In this document: in pieces, positions 1 through 10,431 of the stretch
How the letters are laid out: every line of letters starts with the position of its first letter
How positions within the stretch are numbered: the stretch's first letter is position 1
Assembly (NCBI GenBank): GCA_023374025.1
Contig: SIJG01000014.1
Location: 1,783,077-1,847,076, forward strand
Length of the DNA: 64,000 nucleotides
Reading direction: 5' to 3'
Origin: Heterodera schachtii
Taxonomy: Eukaryota > Nematoda > Chromadorea > Rhabditida > Heteroderidae
The notes under the pieces: generated by a model
The model's database searches: none
What the model was told of the DNA's origin: nothing
What the model saw: the letters and a program-made list of their open reading frames with translations, nothing else
Position numbers and translations under genes: made by a program

Positions 1-175
1 CGATTGCTCGGGCAAGTCGTCGTAATGCTTTGCTCGCTTCTTTCCATGAGGTTGAAGCTCAGAGTCGGCCGAGTCGAGACTGTGCGAAAAAGAGGACTCA
101 TAATTCACACAAATGAGCATTATTTAGCAATTCAAATTAAAAAATTCCATTTTCACTTTATTTGTTTGCCCCCAC

Positions 176-2356
176 TCACTCGGGCCTTTTCTCCTCCTTT
201 TTGACCGGAACCCATGGGCCCAGCGGATGCGTGGAAAATTTGGAAACGAACGCCGACTTTGTCGTCGTCTCCCCTTCGACCAATTGTTCTTCCGCCGCTG
301 CTGCCGGTGCTTCAAATTTCAGCTCGACCAAACCTTCGGGAATTCGAGTGCCTTAATAATGATTATCATTATTTTTTAAAAGCCTTGTGATTTGTTTTTC
401 CAATGCAGGCCCTAAAATTTTCAAATAACACTGGTGAGAGAAAACAATCAAAAAAGTAAGTGTTTCCCTCCGATATTTTTATTTCTGGCTACGGGCTTGT
501 ATCAATGGCAAATAAAACACTTTGGTTGGCTTTCGCTTCCCTTCCGCTCTTTACCGTCGTCCGCTTTGTCACTCATCGCTTTTCGCTCTCTTCTGATCTT
601 CCGTCGTTCATCCCTCGTCAGCATTTGATTTTGGGCATTGCTTTTGTCGTCCTCGCCGTATGTCCGTCGTTCATTTGGTCGCCCACCATCAAAAAAATTC
701 GTTTTTGTTTACAATTACTAATAGATATTGTGTTAATTGTAAGTAGAGACCGGACGGGTTCACTGGTACTGAAACCGAGCTTTTCTATAACTCAAAAAAT
801 TATCAATGAAAAACTTTGAAAAAATTCTCCTATGTTAACATTAATGCTTGCTAATTTGATTAAGGCTAGATCCTTTTAAGGGATTCTTACGAAAAGTCCG
901 TTTTAAAAGGCCCGGAATTTTTGTGTTAGAGAAAAAAAGCCCGCCTCAGTACCAGCGAGCCTGTTTCCAGTCTCTAATTGTAAGTTAATTCTGCTGCCTT
1001 TACCATGCTTTTCCCTCATTCCATAGTACTTTTTCACCGGGGGTGGCGCTTCATGTCCTGTCGATGCCATTTGATTGTTCACCTCGGCAACAGTCATTTG
1101 GTGCACAAAAGTTGGGTCAATCAGTTCAGGACAAGCAGTCTGACTTGTGCCGGCGATGGACAAATTCTTCGTAATTCTTCGATTCTAATTTGCAGAACTT
1201 TTTTAAATACCGATGATTGTGTTAAATCGTAGGCGGAATTGGCACACTGTCCGACTTCCCTCTGGTCAGTTGTCTCTTCCACAATGTTGGCATAACGTTC
1301 GGCGTATTGGGCAGAAGTGTAAAATTTCTCGGGTTGTTCCCAACGAGTTTCTTAATAAAATATAGCAGAAATATAGTATAATTGTCTTAAATCTGTTACA
1401 ATGTAAAACACTGACCCCCCGTGTAAATGTGCCAATAGTAAAATTGTCCGTCCGATGTCTCCGCCTGGACCCAATCGGCCAATTCCTCTTAATTCAAATA
1501 TAAATTATTAATTAACGGGTTTTTTTCTTGTTATTCCCAGCACCTTCAAGTGGCAAATCGCCTCCCCCCATTTCCCCTTCGTCCGGTGACCAAAATTGCG
1601 ATTGCTTTGAACGCTTTTTCAATGCGGCGAGCTGAAAATTAGAGATTAATTAATGGATTGAATGACAGAATTGCCAATGCACCTTTCTTTTCTGTTCCCT
1701 AAGCTTTGCTTTCACTTCGTCTTCTTCGGTCGGTTCGGCCGTTTGCTTTTGCGATGCTAAAACAATATTTTTCTTTGAAGAGTACCATGAAAAGTATCCA
1801 AATTATTTTTCCGTTCCTAACCAATAAAGGCACCCCTATGGATATTAAAAGTCATTATGAAAGTTTTTTAAATGGAAAACCGTACTCGAAATCCCTCTAT
1901 GTTAAATGAAAAGAGTAGGGCCTGTTGGATTTCAATTATCTTTCTCCTATATTAATTTTTTTAAATGCACACTAATTATCCGTGGGGCAGGCAACATTGG
2001 CACTTCGCGTTCCTCCCGAGAGGAAAAGCTCGCCCGCGCCGCCTGTTCCATTGACAAAAGTGTCATCCGAAGTTCATGGTCCTAAACATGTAGCAAATAC
2101 CCAAATTTACAAAAAAAACAAAACAAAGTAAAGCCCACTTCAACTTCCTTATCCTTGGCCTTCTTCGCACTCTCGCGGAGCCGTTGCTGAACCATGGCTT
2201 TGTGCCGAAGCCCCTGCTCATGGCGTTCGGCGCTGACTTTGTTGTCGGCATACCAAATCTGAAAGGAATGTAAAACATCCGCATAATACCAAACTCGTAA
2301 AAAACCTTGCAGATTTCACAGAATTTCTTCGCGTAAGATTTCCAATATTCGGTCAT
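176..2356 (-). CDS. WBP4: WBP4 / FBP21-like spliceosomal WW-domain protein
   Basis: Multi-exon gene. The first exon (from ATG at 2356) begins MTEYWKSYAKKFCEICK and the next continues IWYADNKVSAERHEQG. Together they match the N-terminal matrin-type zinc finger of WBP4/FBP21 (two Cys, then the H of AERHE and of LRHK), followed by a basic helix. Further exons: about 1985-2055, 1540-1625, then a WW domain split over about 1430-1490 (ELADWVQAETSDGQFYYW) and 1235-1350 (TRWEQPEKFY). The first WW tryptophan, the YY pair and the second tryptophan are all visible. The last exon (about 352 to 176) ends HPLGPWVPVKKEEKRPE, resembling the conserved NPYGxW tail of WBP4. The family sits in the U2-associated spliceosome and binds proline-rich splicing factors. 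Human WBP4 has two WW domains; I find one here. It is the most 3' gene of a minus-strand run with FDXR, POP7 and Kish. Exact internal junctions are approximate. Confidence 0.85.
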
Positions 2357-2733
2357 TGCAAAAATAAAAGAAAAATGTAGGAATTAGTTGGTTTTATAAA
2401 ATTGTCAGTAAAAATAAACTCAGTAATATTGTAAACTCAATGAATTTTCTCCACTAGCGTGTTTCGCGAATATTGGACTTATTATAAAAGGACTAAAATA
2501 ATCAGATTTGGCATTTCATATGAAAAAATCGATCAAGGTTTCAGGGTATTATCCTCAGAAGTGTGCTGACATCGGTGATCTTTTCGCGTGACTTTCCTAA
2601 TATGGCACCCATTCGCCGTTCGCATTTGTCAATGTAGCGCCAATCGTCCCTTAAATTATGGTAGAGGATAGGACCATACCATTTATAACACTTTTATTTT
2701 AATGAATTTTTATGCCCCCATCGGTCGATGCTC

Positions 2734-5069
2734 TTACCAATTTATGAAGGACACTTTTCGATCGGTTAGCAATTGTTTCGTCATCGCACGCCTTTCCTTC
2801 GCTTCTCCCACCGTTTGTCTTCCTCCGATTTGCCCCGTCTCCCAATCGTCTGCCAACTGGTCGGCCACTGCGTACGCCTGTTGCTGACTGTCCGCGATCA
2901 GTCCGCGCGCCTCGTGTGAGCACCAACCGGTGGCATAGACCTGCAAAGGCAATTTGCAATGGAACGAATAACCATTGGAATGGAATCAGCCGTATTTTAT
3001 TATTTCGCATCACTTTTTTTGAGCGGAGATAAACCGGATAATGTTTTTTTCGCAAAAAAAAATAAAAATATTTTCTTTCAATTTTATATTTGAGAAATGG
3101 CATCTTTTGCCGGATTTAAACTAAATAAATTTGATGGATACACATTTTCGCACCAATGCTTGCCGGTCGCTGATCACTCGGCACCAATCGGACATTGCCA
3201 ATTTGCCATCCTCTCGTGTCGGGACGCACGGCAGATGGGCATGCTCAAAGCCAATGGCGTATATGAGAAGGCCACAAGGAAAACTAAACAAAATTAGAAG
3301 ATAAGAAAATTTTAAAATTAAAAAAACCAAGAAAATGAGTGAGGCGGTGCCTCAACGCACCCCCCGCCCACCTCCTTAGCCCATTTAAGAAAAAGTGGCG
3401 ATAATTTACATTTCGGTGCTTCCGTCGTGCGTGTTGCGTACGCTTAGTCCCCGCATTCTTCCGGAACTGTCCATTTGGATAGCCTCGGGCAGCCGGTGGA
3501 AATGAAATTGGAGGAGTCGTCGGCCATCATTGGCAATTCTGGAAAATAAGATTTTTATTAGTTTAAAATTTTTGAAATTATTTCCAATAATTACCCATCT
3601 TCACAGTAGTCGGAATGCAGAACATTGTCCAGCATCAGCTTGAGCAACCGTTGTTTGGGCCGTTCCATTTGAGCCAAGTCGTTCTAAAAGAACAGTAAAG
3701 GCAATAAGTGAAAAATGTTAAAAAAAAAAAAAAAAATTCAAAACCAAAAAGTTTTTTTTAATTTTGAACATTTTTTCAAAAAAATGTATTCTTTAGATTT
3801 GCCTAGTAAAGACCTTAAGCTTTGCAGCTTCAACCTCCGATATAACACAGTGGGAATGGACGCCGGGAAGACCGAGCAGTTCTCGCAACTCTTTGATGGT
3901 GAAGGAGCACTAAAGGCAAAATAAAAGATAGGTACTACAAAAAATTACTAAAACTGGAAAAATGTTCCTACGGAAACGGGAAAAGAAATTTTTTCCCTAT
4001 TTTGCTCGAATTTTTTCATTTTTCGAGAGGCCAATTTCGTGATCCTTAACCCGGGCCTGGTCCAAGTACAAACGTTTTGTGGCCCGCGTCGGCCCAATAC
4101 GCGCACGCGCCGAACGCGCGACTGTCGCAGTGCACGAAGCGCCTTCTCTGTGATGTCGGTGCCGGCCAAGCGCACGTCCGGGTCGGAGAGCAAAATGCGA
4201 GCGCAGTCGATGGCCACGTTGCCATTGCCAATAATCACCTTGGGATTTTTAAGAAAAAATATACAAAAACAAAACTATTTTAATTACAAATCCAATTAGA
4301 TGTTGTCTTTTACCGCATCTTCAGTGTCCAACAACGGCTCGGAGCTGCTCAATGGCGCCCCGTTGTACCTGAAAGTATTTTTGTCTCAAAATCACATAAA
4401 AGGGGGTAAAAGACCATGAAAAGAATTTTAGAGATTTATAAGAAAGTCATCCAGTTTGAACTGATTGCCCACAAGTGGAATGTTTTGATGTTCCTTTTTT
4501 TATTTCCCACCACGAGACAAAAGCGCTCCCCGACAAACAATTGGCGGCATTTTCATTCGGAATGGACATCCGACGCGCGCGGTTGGCCCCATACGCCAGC
4601 ACAACAGCTTCGTAACTGTCACAAAGTTCCTGTAAATCTCATTTTTATGATTAAGACAAACTTTATTAAAATGCAGCGATATCCATTTTTGTGGGAGGGA
4701 GTTATTTATTTTATGGTTGTAATGATATAAAATTTAACGTAAGAATTGGTCAAACTTTATTAACAGTCGCACTCACTCCATAAGAAAAATCACGACCAAT
4801 GTCCACGTTGCAGAACAGCTCAATCCGATCCCGGTTGTCGTTGAACATCCGCTCAAAGTTGTTCATGCTTTTCTTCATGTCAAAATGGTCGGGGGCCACC
4901 TGATAATGAACGGGAGTATATTAAGGATTTCTCGAAAAAGCCGAATTACCCCGTAGAAAATCAGTCCGTAGGGCGCCTGTGCCTTGTCAAACACATCGAT
5001 TCTGCAACGTGGCAACCGCTGAAGCAGTCGAGCGCACACATACAACCCAGACGGGCCCGAACCAATCAC
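2734..5069 (-). CDS. FDXR: NADPH:adrenodoxin (ferredoxin) oxidoreductase, mitochondrial
   Basis: Matrix flavoenzyme that passes electrons from NADPH to ferredoxin for Fe-S cluster, heme and steroid chemistry. Exons read in order on the minus strand: PNIAVIGSGPSGLYVCARLL with the FAD-binding GxGxxG (about 5080-4945); VAPDHFDMKKSMNNFERMF (about 4905-4775); the SYEAVVLAYGA segment (about 4620-4520); VIIGNGNVAIDCARILL, the NADPH-binding motif typical of this family (about 4240-4040); FTIKELRELLGLPG (about 3910-3830); and the C-terminal YATGWCSHEARGLIADSQQQ (2945-2734). All align in order to FDXR. The 5' end is not resolved. No in-frame ATG, and no AG acceptor, sits just upstream of PNIAV, because a stop lies a few codons before it. 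The mitochondrial presequence exon must be elsewhere upstream, or there is a local sequence error. Start given is the first clear residues. Confidence 0.9.
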
Positions 5070-5549
5070 AGCAATATTGGGACCGAAAAATTAAGCAAAA
5101 AAAAAAAAAGATTTTGAAATTTAGCTCGAGGTTCGGAATGAAAGTTAGATTCTTGTTCACAATCAGTGATTATGGGTGGTGGGACATGGAAATTTGCCCG
5201 CTTGGTACGGTCTGTGTCCCTTCCTTTTTTTGTATACCTTTAATCACAGATGAAGAACAAGGCCGATTAAGGTGGAGCACACTAAATGAATTTAAAAGTA
5301 CAAGCAGAGAAATGTCTCGAGAAAACCTCTCACCGTTGCCCAGGCCAAAGCAAAAGATTTCGCCGCGAAAACATTACTTTAATAAATTACAAAGGGTCAA
5401 AATTGGAATATGAATTTAAATTGAGGTAAAGAAATTGGCAAAATTAACTCTCCATGAAATGCATTTCAAAAACCAACAATTTATTGGAACAAATGAGAAA
5501 CAAATACACACACAATGACCAATGGAATGGACGGGGAAATTGGAAACAG

Positions 5550-6203
5550 TCAAACGCGAGAAAGCAAAATATGGACGGAAGAAACCATACGAAGGCGAAC
5601 ATCGGCCAAATCGCAATCAGACAGAGACTGAACTTCATCAGAGACCTGAACGAAGGAAAACAAAAAATTGAAAAATAATTAGGCCCTTTTATTTGATGGC
5701 TGTTATTTTTACTACTCCATTCCTATAAAACTTTTATTAGTGGTAAATTTGTCATTTGGCTCACCTGTACAGTGCTGGTTTGAACGTCCAATTTGACTGA
5801 GCCGGCCATGGCGTCGCGCAGCGAAAGTGCCAAACTCAGCGCACGACCGATGGCATGGCCAAGCGCATGGATTCGTACCTCATCAAATTTAGTGTCCAAC
5901 AATTTTTTGCAGCGAAAGAATTGAGCGGCCACTTTTGTCTTCCTTATGGAAAATGGGAATTCATTTTTTTGCTTTTATTAAAGGTGTAAAACTCTCTATA
6001 TTTGACCCTAACTGAAAAAATTACTTACTTTGTAATGTAAACATCGTTCTTTTCCGGACGAAAACGCGGGGGAATTTGCCGACAAATTTTCCATTCGACC
6101 GGGTCCAATCGTCCACTACGAGCACCAAAATCAAGTCCTAGAAAAGTATTTCAAAATTCAAACACAAAAAAGATATTTAAAAAATGTTTGCACCCTTTTC
6201 CAT
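5550..6203 (-). CDS. POP7: RNase P/MRP protein subunit Rpp20 (POP7)
   Basis: Alba-fold subunit of nuclear RNase P and RNase MRP, acting in tRNA 5' processing and pre-rRNA cleavage as a heterodimer with Rpp25. Four exons resolve by frame. A 10-nt first exon (ATG GAA AAG G, 6203-6194) uses a weak GTGCAA donor. Then come LDPVEWKICRQIPPRFRP with the NDVYITK strand (about 6137-6030), the core KVAAQFFRCKKLLD plus IHALGHAIGRALSLALSL and TSTVQ (about 5943-5765), and the C-terminal VSDEVQSLSDCDLADVRLRM ending SSVHILLSRV (about 5650-5550). Order and spacing follow human Rpp20: LDPVEY, NDIYV, RCQKLL, IHGLGLAINRA, TSTVEL, SAIHIRVFRV. Its ATG lies only 6 nt after the Kish stop codon, so the two are probably co-transcribed. 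The tiny first exon is the least certain part. Confidence 0.85.
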
Positions 6204-6209
6204 TTGGGT

Positions 6210-6744
6210 TCAGAAGAGCAGATAAATTGCCATGCAAAAACAGCCGGCAGAAACCCACAAAGAGAGACGCTCGCCAATCCGCGCGCACTTCCAAAACACG
6301 CCGGAAATTCTGGAAATTGGTTTATCAGGCTAATTTCAGCTTATAATCTCATACGAATTTTTATAGGAAAGCCGCAAGTATTTTTGTTTTAAAAAATGAA
6401 TTTATATAAGCTAGGGCTCCAGGACAGGATCAGTGCAGGATTTTTGTCGGAATCCTCGTTCAGTTTCTGCATTTTTGAGGAAAATTACAGGAAAACAGAA
6501 TCTAGCAAAAATGGAGCTTTCCCGCTAGTTTTCAGTACAGCACTATTTTGAATCACGTTCTTTCATTTTCAAAGTTCATAATGTAATCAAATTTGTTTCC
6601 ACATCCCCCGATCAACATCCCCCGATCAATTTACCCTTGCTTGTTCCGGTCGATCAGTCGCGGCAGAAGAGCACGAAGAAAAGCACAGGTACAGATGAGC
6701 AATAGTACGACGGTTATCAGCGATTGTAAATTGAAGATGGCCGA
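6210..6744 (-). CDS. TMEM167: Protein Kish (TMEM167), small Golgi membrane protein
   Basis: About 70-residue two-helix membrane protein of the early secretory pathway. Exon A (6744-6635) encodes [20 protein letters not shown] then [16 protein letters not shown]. Exon B (6309-6210) encodes [15 protein letters not shown] and the second helix [14 protein letters not shown], then stop. This matches Kish-A along its length (MSAIFNFQSLLTV..., [20 protein letters not shown]). The junction uses donor CAAGG|GTAAAT and acceptor TTCCAG|AATTTC, in phase. The initiator Met is missing from exon A: an in-frame TAG lies in the acceptor just before TCG. The Met must come from a tiny upstream exon that I could not place. 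A GTAAGAATT donor near 6935 marks a possible upstream, perhaps non-coding, exon. Confidence 0.85.
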
Positions 6745-7024
6745 CTAAAAAATAAAAATTTCAGGAATATGGCCCCAAATAAAGTTTTTTGGTTCAAAAT
6801 CAGTTTTAGATTCATGAGCAACATCCTCAAAAACCCTCGGAAACTGCTTTTGAGCCAAAAAAGTTAAATTTGGGACCACAATTCTTACAATTGCCAGATA
6901 TGTAATTGACTTAAAGAATTCTTACCAGTTTGGCTGAGTGTTTGTAGAAATTGATAAATTAAAAGAAAAATAAGAGCAAGACTAACTAAAAAATTTAAGA
7001 TTTAAAATTTTGAATCCGCAAATT

Positions 7025-7260
7025 TGGGTTTGTGCGAGATCCCGCGTATCTACATTAGATACCGGCGCGCGACGGGGTCCCGGCGGGATTTTACGGGGTC
7101 CCAGTCCGCATTTTTCGAAAATCGTGGGATTAAACCGCGGGATCCCGTCCCGCAAAAAATTTTGAGTTCCAATCCCGCAGCGGAAGCCGCAAATTTGATT
7201 TTTTGTCCAGGATCCAGCGCGATCCGAGCATTGCATTTTTTAAAATTAAGACAGAATGCC
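7025..7260. repeat. GC-rich palindromic repeat block (gggatcccg motifs)
   Basis: Short stretch with repeated CGGGATCCCG / GGGGTCCCG palindromic words in an AT-rich background. It resembles the subterminal repeats of the MITEs just downstream, and similar words recur at 30,420-30,560. I could not find matching ends or a target duplication, so this is only a repeat, not a defined element. Confidence 0.4.
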
Positions 7261-7367
7261 AAATATTTTCTGAAATAATTTTCAAAATAAATTCCATTAA
7301 ATAAAAAACCATTTTCACACAAATTTAATCCAAAATTTATGAAAATTTTTGGAAATATGCAAATCTG

Positions 7368-7860
7368 TAGAGATCGGCCTGGACCTGGATCCAGGCCTGG
7401 ATTTTTCCTGGATCCAGGTCCAGGTCCAGGCCATTTTTGGGCAACCTGGATTTTTCCTGGACCTGGATTTCCTGGATTTTTGTCCAGGAAATCAAGGTCC
7501 AGGTCAAATGTGAAAAAAAATCCAGGTCCAGGCAAAACAGGAAAAAACCTGGATTTTCCTGGACAAAATTTTAGAATTTATTTTTTCAAGTGACCGATGT
7601 TTTTTCAAGTTTTCAAAAACAGATTAAATAAATTTAAAAACACATTATTATTAATAATTAGATATTTTTAGATGCTTCTAAACAAATAATTAATTTTTTC
7701 AAACATTTTTTGATTTTTAAAACAAATTTCAAAAAATCCAGGTCCAGGCCTGGATCCAGGTCTCGAGGAGCCTGGATTTTTCCTGGACCTGGATTTTCCT
7801 GGATTTTTGTCCAGGAAATCCAGGTCCAGGTCCAGGCTTTTTTCAAAATACCAATCTCTA
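7368..7860. mobile_element. hAT-like MITE A (CCTGGACC-rich)
   Basis: A 493-bp element with terminal inverted repeats TAGAGATCGG / CCAATCTCTA (one mismatch), flanked by a perfect 8-bp direct repeat CAAATCTG at 7360-7367 and 7861-7868. The interior is packed with CCAGGTCCAGG / CCTGGACCTGG words on both sides, separated by an AT-rich centre, so it can fold on itself. There is no transposase reading frame. An 8-bp target duplication, TAG-initial ends and subterminal repeats are the signature of non-autonomous hAT elements. Confidence 0.8.
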
Positions 7861-7887
7861 CAAATCTGTTTGTCAGGTTATCATCAG

Positions 7888-8493
7888 TAGGGATTCTTTT
7901 TTTAGGCAAATGCCTAAAATTTTTGCGCACTTAATACGCACAGATAAGCACGAAAAAAGCGTTTTCCGCTTTGTTTGGGGTGTCTATGATGACTTTTATA
8001 ATGCCTATTTTTGCCTATTTTGGACTTTTTGTGCTTAATGCCTATTTGCCTATTTTTGTGCCTATTTCGCCATTTTTGACGACTTTTTCAGGATTTTGGG
8101 AAAAATCCTTACCAAAAATGCAATAAAAATGAAAAATATATCTCTAAGAATCGACCTGAAAAATTTCAGAAAATATACCCCTAAGAATTGAAAAAAAAAT
8201 TTTCACAAAAATTCTTCCGCAAAAATTAATTATTTTTTCTTCATTAAATTTTGGTTTAAAAAATTATTTTTATCGAAAACAAATTTAAAACAATTGAAAT
8301 ATAAGCAAAATAATTTTTTAAATTAATTTTTACTTGTTTTAATACCTAAAAAGCGTTAATAAAAAATTTTTTTTTGCCTATTTTAGTGCCTATTTGAGGA
8401 TTTTTGTGCCTATTTAATGCCTATTTTGCGATTTTTTTTGCCTATTTTAGGTGCCTATTTCGCGATTTTTTGTGCCTAAAAAAAGAATCCCTA
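7888..8493. mobile_element. hAT-like MITE B (TGCCTATTT-rich)
   Basis: A 606-bp element with about 21-bp inverted ends (TAGGGATTCTTTTTTTAGGC at the left, its complement at the right), flanked by a perfect 8-bp duplication ATCATCAG at 7880-7887 and 8494-8501. Multiple copies of TGCCTATTTT fill both subterminal zones. It is non-coding. The left target copy begins 20 bp after the end of MITE A. A diverged fragment of the same family lies at 30,718-30,830. Confidence 0.88.
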
Positions 8494-8815
8494 ATCATCA
8501 GCTCCCTCGAAAACCCCCCCGGATAGTGATTTGAACCAAAATATAAAAATTAATTGTGGACCACAATTCTGCACAGTAGAACGGTGCTACTTGTAGAGAA
8601 AATGGCATATATGTAGTTATGCACAATGAAAGACAAATTAAAAAAATTTTGAAAATAAAAATAAAATATAAATTAAAAATTCTTTGATATGTTTGGGGCC
8701 CCAACGTAAATTCGAACAAAAAATCAATTCTAAAAATTCTAAATTTTAATTTTTATTCGAGATCAGGTTAGGGATTAGAAATTGGTTAAAATAATTGAAA
8801 GAGATTCGTGATCAG

Positions 8816-9473
8816 TAGGGCATGAAATTATATGGAAATCCATATTTTTTTTCCTGGACTATGGGAGGCCTGAAACGCACGAAAAACATGTTTTTAGCTT
8901 GGTTTGAAGCTTCTAGGATGGGTTTCTATATCCATATTTTCCATATTTTTCCATATTTCGCGATTTATGTCCATATTTCCATATTTTTCCATATTTTCGC
9001 ATTTTTGTCCATATTTTATGTCCATATTTTGGATTTTTTTCCAAAAAACCTCTATTTGAACGGCCCCTATAAGCTAAATTGGCCTTTTTGACCCCAAAGA
9101 CCGGAAAAATTTCCGAAAAAGACATTTTTTAGCAAAATTTTGTCGAAAAAATTGATTAAATTTAAATTTTCTTAAAAATTGATTAATTTATGTTTTTTTT
9201 TTTGTGTCGGTTTTCTCTAGAAATTGCTTTTTTTTCCTTCTATAAGTTCTTATACCGTATTTAGCCATTTTAGATGTATTTTACTAGAATTTAATGAATT
9301 TGAAGAAAATTTTGAAAATTTACCCCTAAATTTGAAAAAATGTATGTCCATATTTTGCAATTTTATGTCCATATTTTGAGATTTTTGCAATTTTATGTCC
9401 ATATTTTGCGATTTGTAGTCCGTATTTTATGGCCATATTTCGTGATTTTATATCCATATTTTTGGATGCCCTA
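8816..9473. mobile_element. hAT-like MITE C (TCCATATTT-rich)
   Basis: A 658-bp element whose ends are TAGGGCAT and ATGCCCTA, flanked by a perfect 8-bp duplication GTGATCAG at 8808-8815 and 9474-9481. Subterminal zones contain many TCCATATTTT words, organised like those of MITE B but different in sequence. Non-coding. Same class evidence as its two neighbours. Confidence 0.85.
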
Positions 9474-9530
9474 GTGATCAGCGACTCTTAAAACCCCGTA
9501 TACGAGTTGGGGCAGTACGAGTTGGGTTTC

Positions 9531-9893
9531 GTCCGACTGAAATATCCATTTCCAGCGAGACTCAAGTGTCCACTGCCAAAAAAGGAATAAATTATTCGGC
9601 GCTATACAGTGTTCCATTAGAATAAGGACACCCTATTTTTGGGAGTTTGACCACTTCCCATGAACCGATCGAGCTAAATTTTAACTGTATTTTTTTCCGT
9701 CGTCATTTGGTCTGCTCACTGTTAAAATCTTAATATTTTCAATTTCAGCTAGATCGGTTCATGGGAAGTGGTCAAACTCCCAAAAATAGGGTGTCCTTAT
9801 TCTAATGGAACACTGTATAGCGCCGAATAATTTATTTCCTTTTTTGGCAGTGGACACTTGCGTCTCGCCGGAAATGTATATTTCAGTCGGACG
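9531..9893. repeat. Long hairpin with roughly 150-bp arms
   Basis: Left arm about 9531-9680 and right arm about 9742-9893 are near-perfect reverse complements around a loop of about 60 bp. Inside each arm is TA followed by CAGTGTTCCATTAG (9605 onward; the complement ends at 9817), like a Tc1/mariner terminus with its TA target. The outer flanks are inverted too, so the whole block acts as one foldback unit. Confidence 0.8.
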
Positions 9894-9996
9894 AACAAAA
9901 ATCCGTTAAAAAACTTGCCAAAATTCAAAAAAAAATTCGGCGGCAGCCTATTGGCACCGTCGGACTCTAAAAATGCTTTATTTTCTTAAAAAATAG

Positions 9997-10150
9997 CTCA
10001 AAAATCACAAAATTTGGACAATTTTTCGACAGAATCTGTTGGCAAATTGCACTCAATACAAAAATTTTTCCCGGCGGCAGCCTATCGGCGCCGCCGGACC
10101 CACTCCCCACCCCCGTCCCTGAAAATTTTTTTTGGTAATTGCGCAGCAAA
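9997..10150 (+). repeat. Dispersed GC-palindrome repeat, copy 1
   Basis: An AT-rich body (ATCACAAAATTTGGACAATT, then an AATCTGTT motif) ends in a GC-rich palindrome, CGGCGGCAGCCTATCGGC followed by GCCGCCGG, then GCGCAGCAAAAAA. The same order of blocks recurs at 29,900-30,050 and 57,092-57,245. A shorter palindrome copy lies at 9939-9965. Confidence 0.7.
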
Positions 10151-10431
10151 AAAAATTGTTTAAAATCTAATTTTTTAAATTCCCATTACAATGAAATTAC
10201 AGTTTGCTAATTTACTCCTCAATACTATTCAAATCCATAATGAGAGGTGAAAATATAATATTAAATACGTTTTGATTAAATAGAATCTAAAAACAACTGT
10301 TTTGAAGCAGTTTCGCAAAATGTTCTGATTTTCGACCCTAAAATCTGATTTTTGAAGCCAGGTGTTCTGATTTTGAAAAATTTTTGATAGAAACCCTGGA
10401 CGAAACCCAACTCGTACTACCCCAACTTGTA

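Larger units (their letters stand above)
9501..10431. mobile_element. Composite inverted-repeat element
   Basis: The two ends are 34-bp inverted repeats with two mismatches (left 9501-9534 starts TACGAGTTGGGGCAGTACGA; right is 10398-10431). Inside are a long hairpin (9531-9893) and a copy of the dispersed GC-palindrome repeat (about 9997-10150). No transposase. No clear target duplication (flanks GTA and CTG), so the class is uncertain; short Tc1/mariner-like words occur inside. Confidence 0.65.

Noticed and set aside
7050..7593. Long open frames through the CCTGGACC repeats
   Set aside because: The Pro/Gly/Asp-rich frames are produced by the repeat words of MITE A and the GC block, on both strands.
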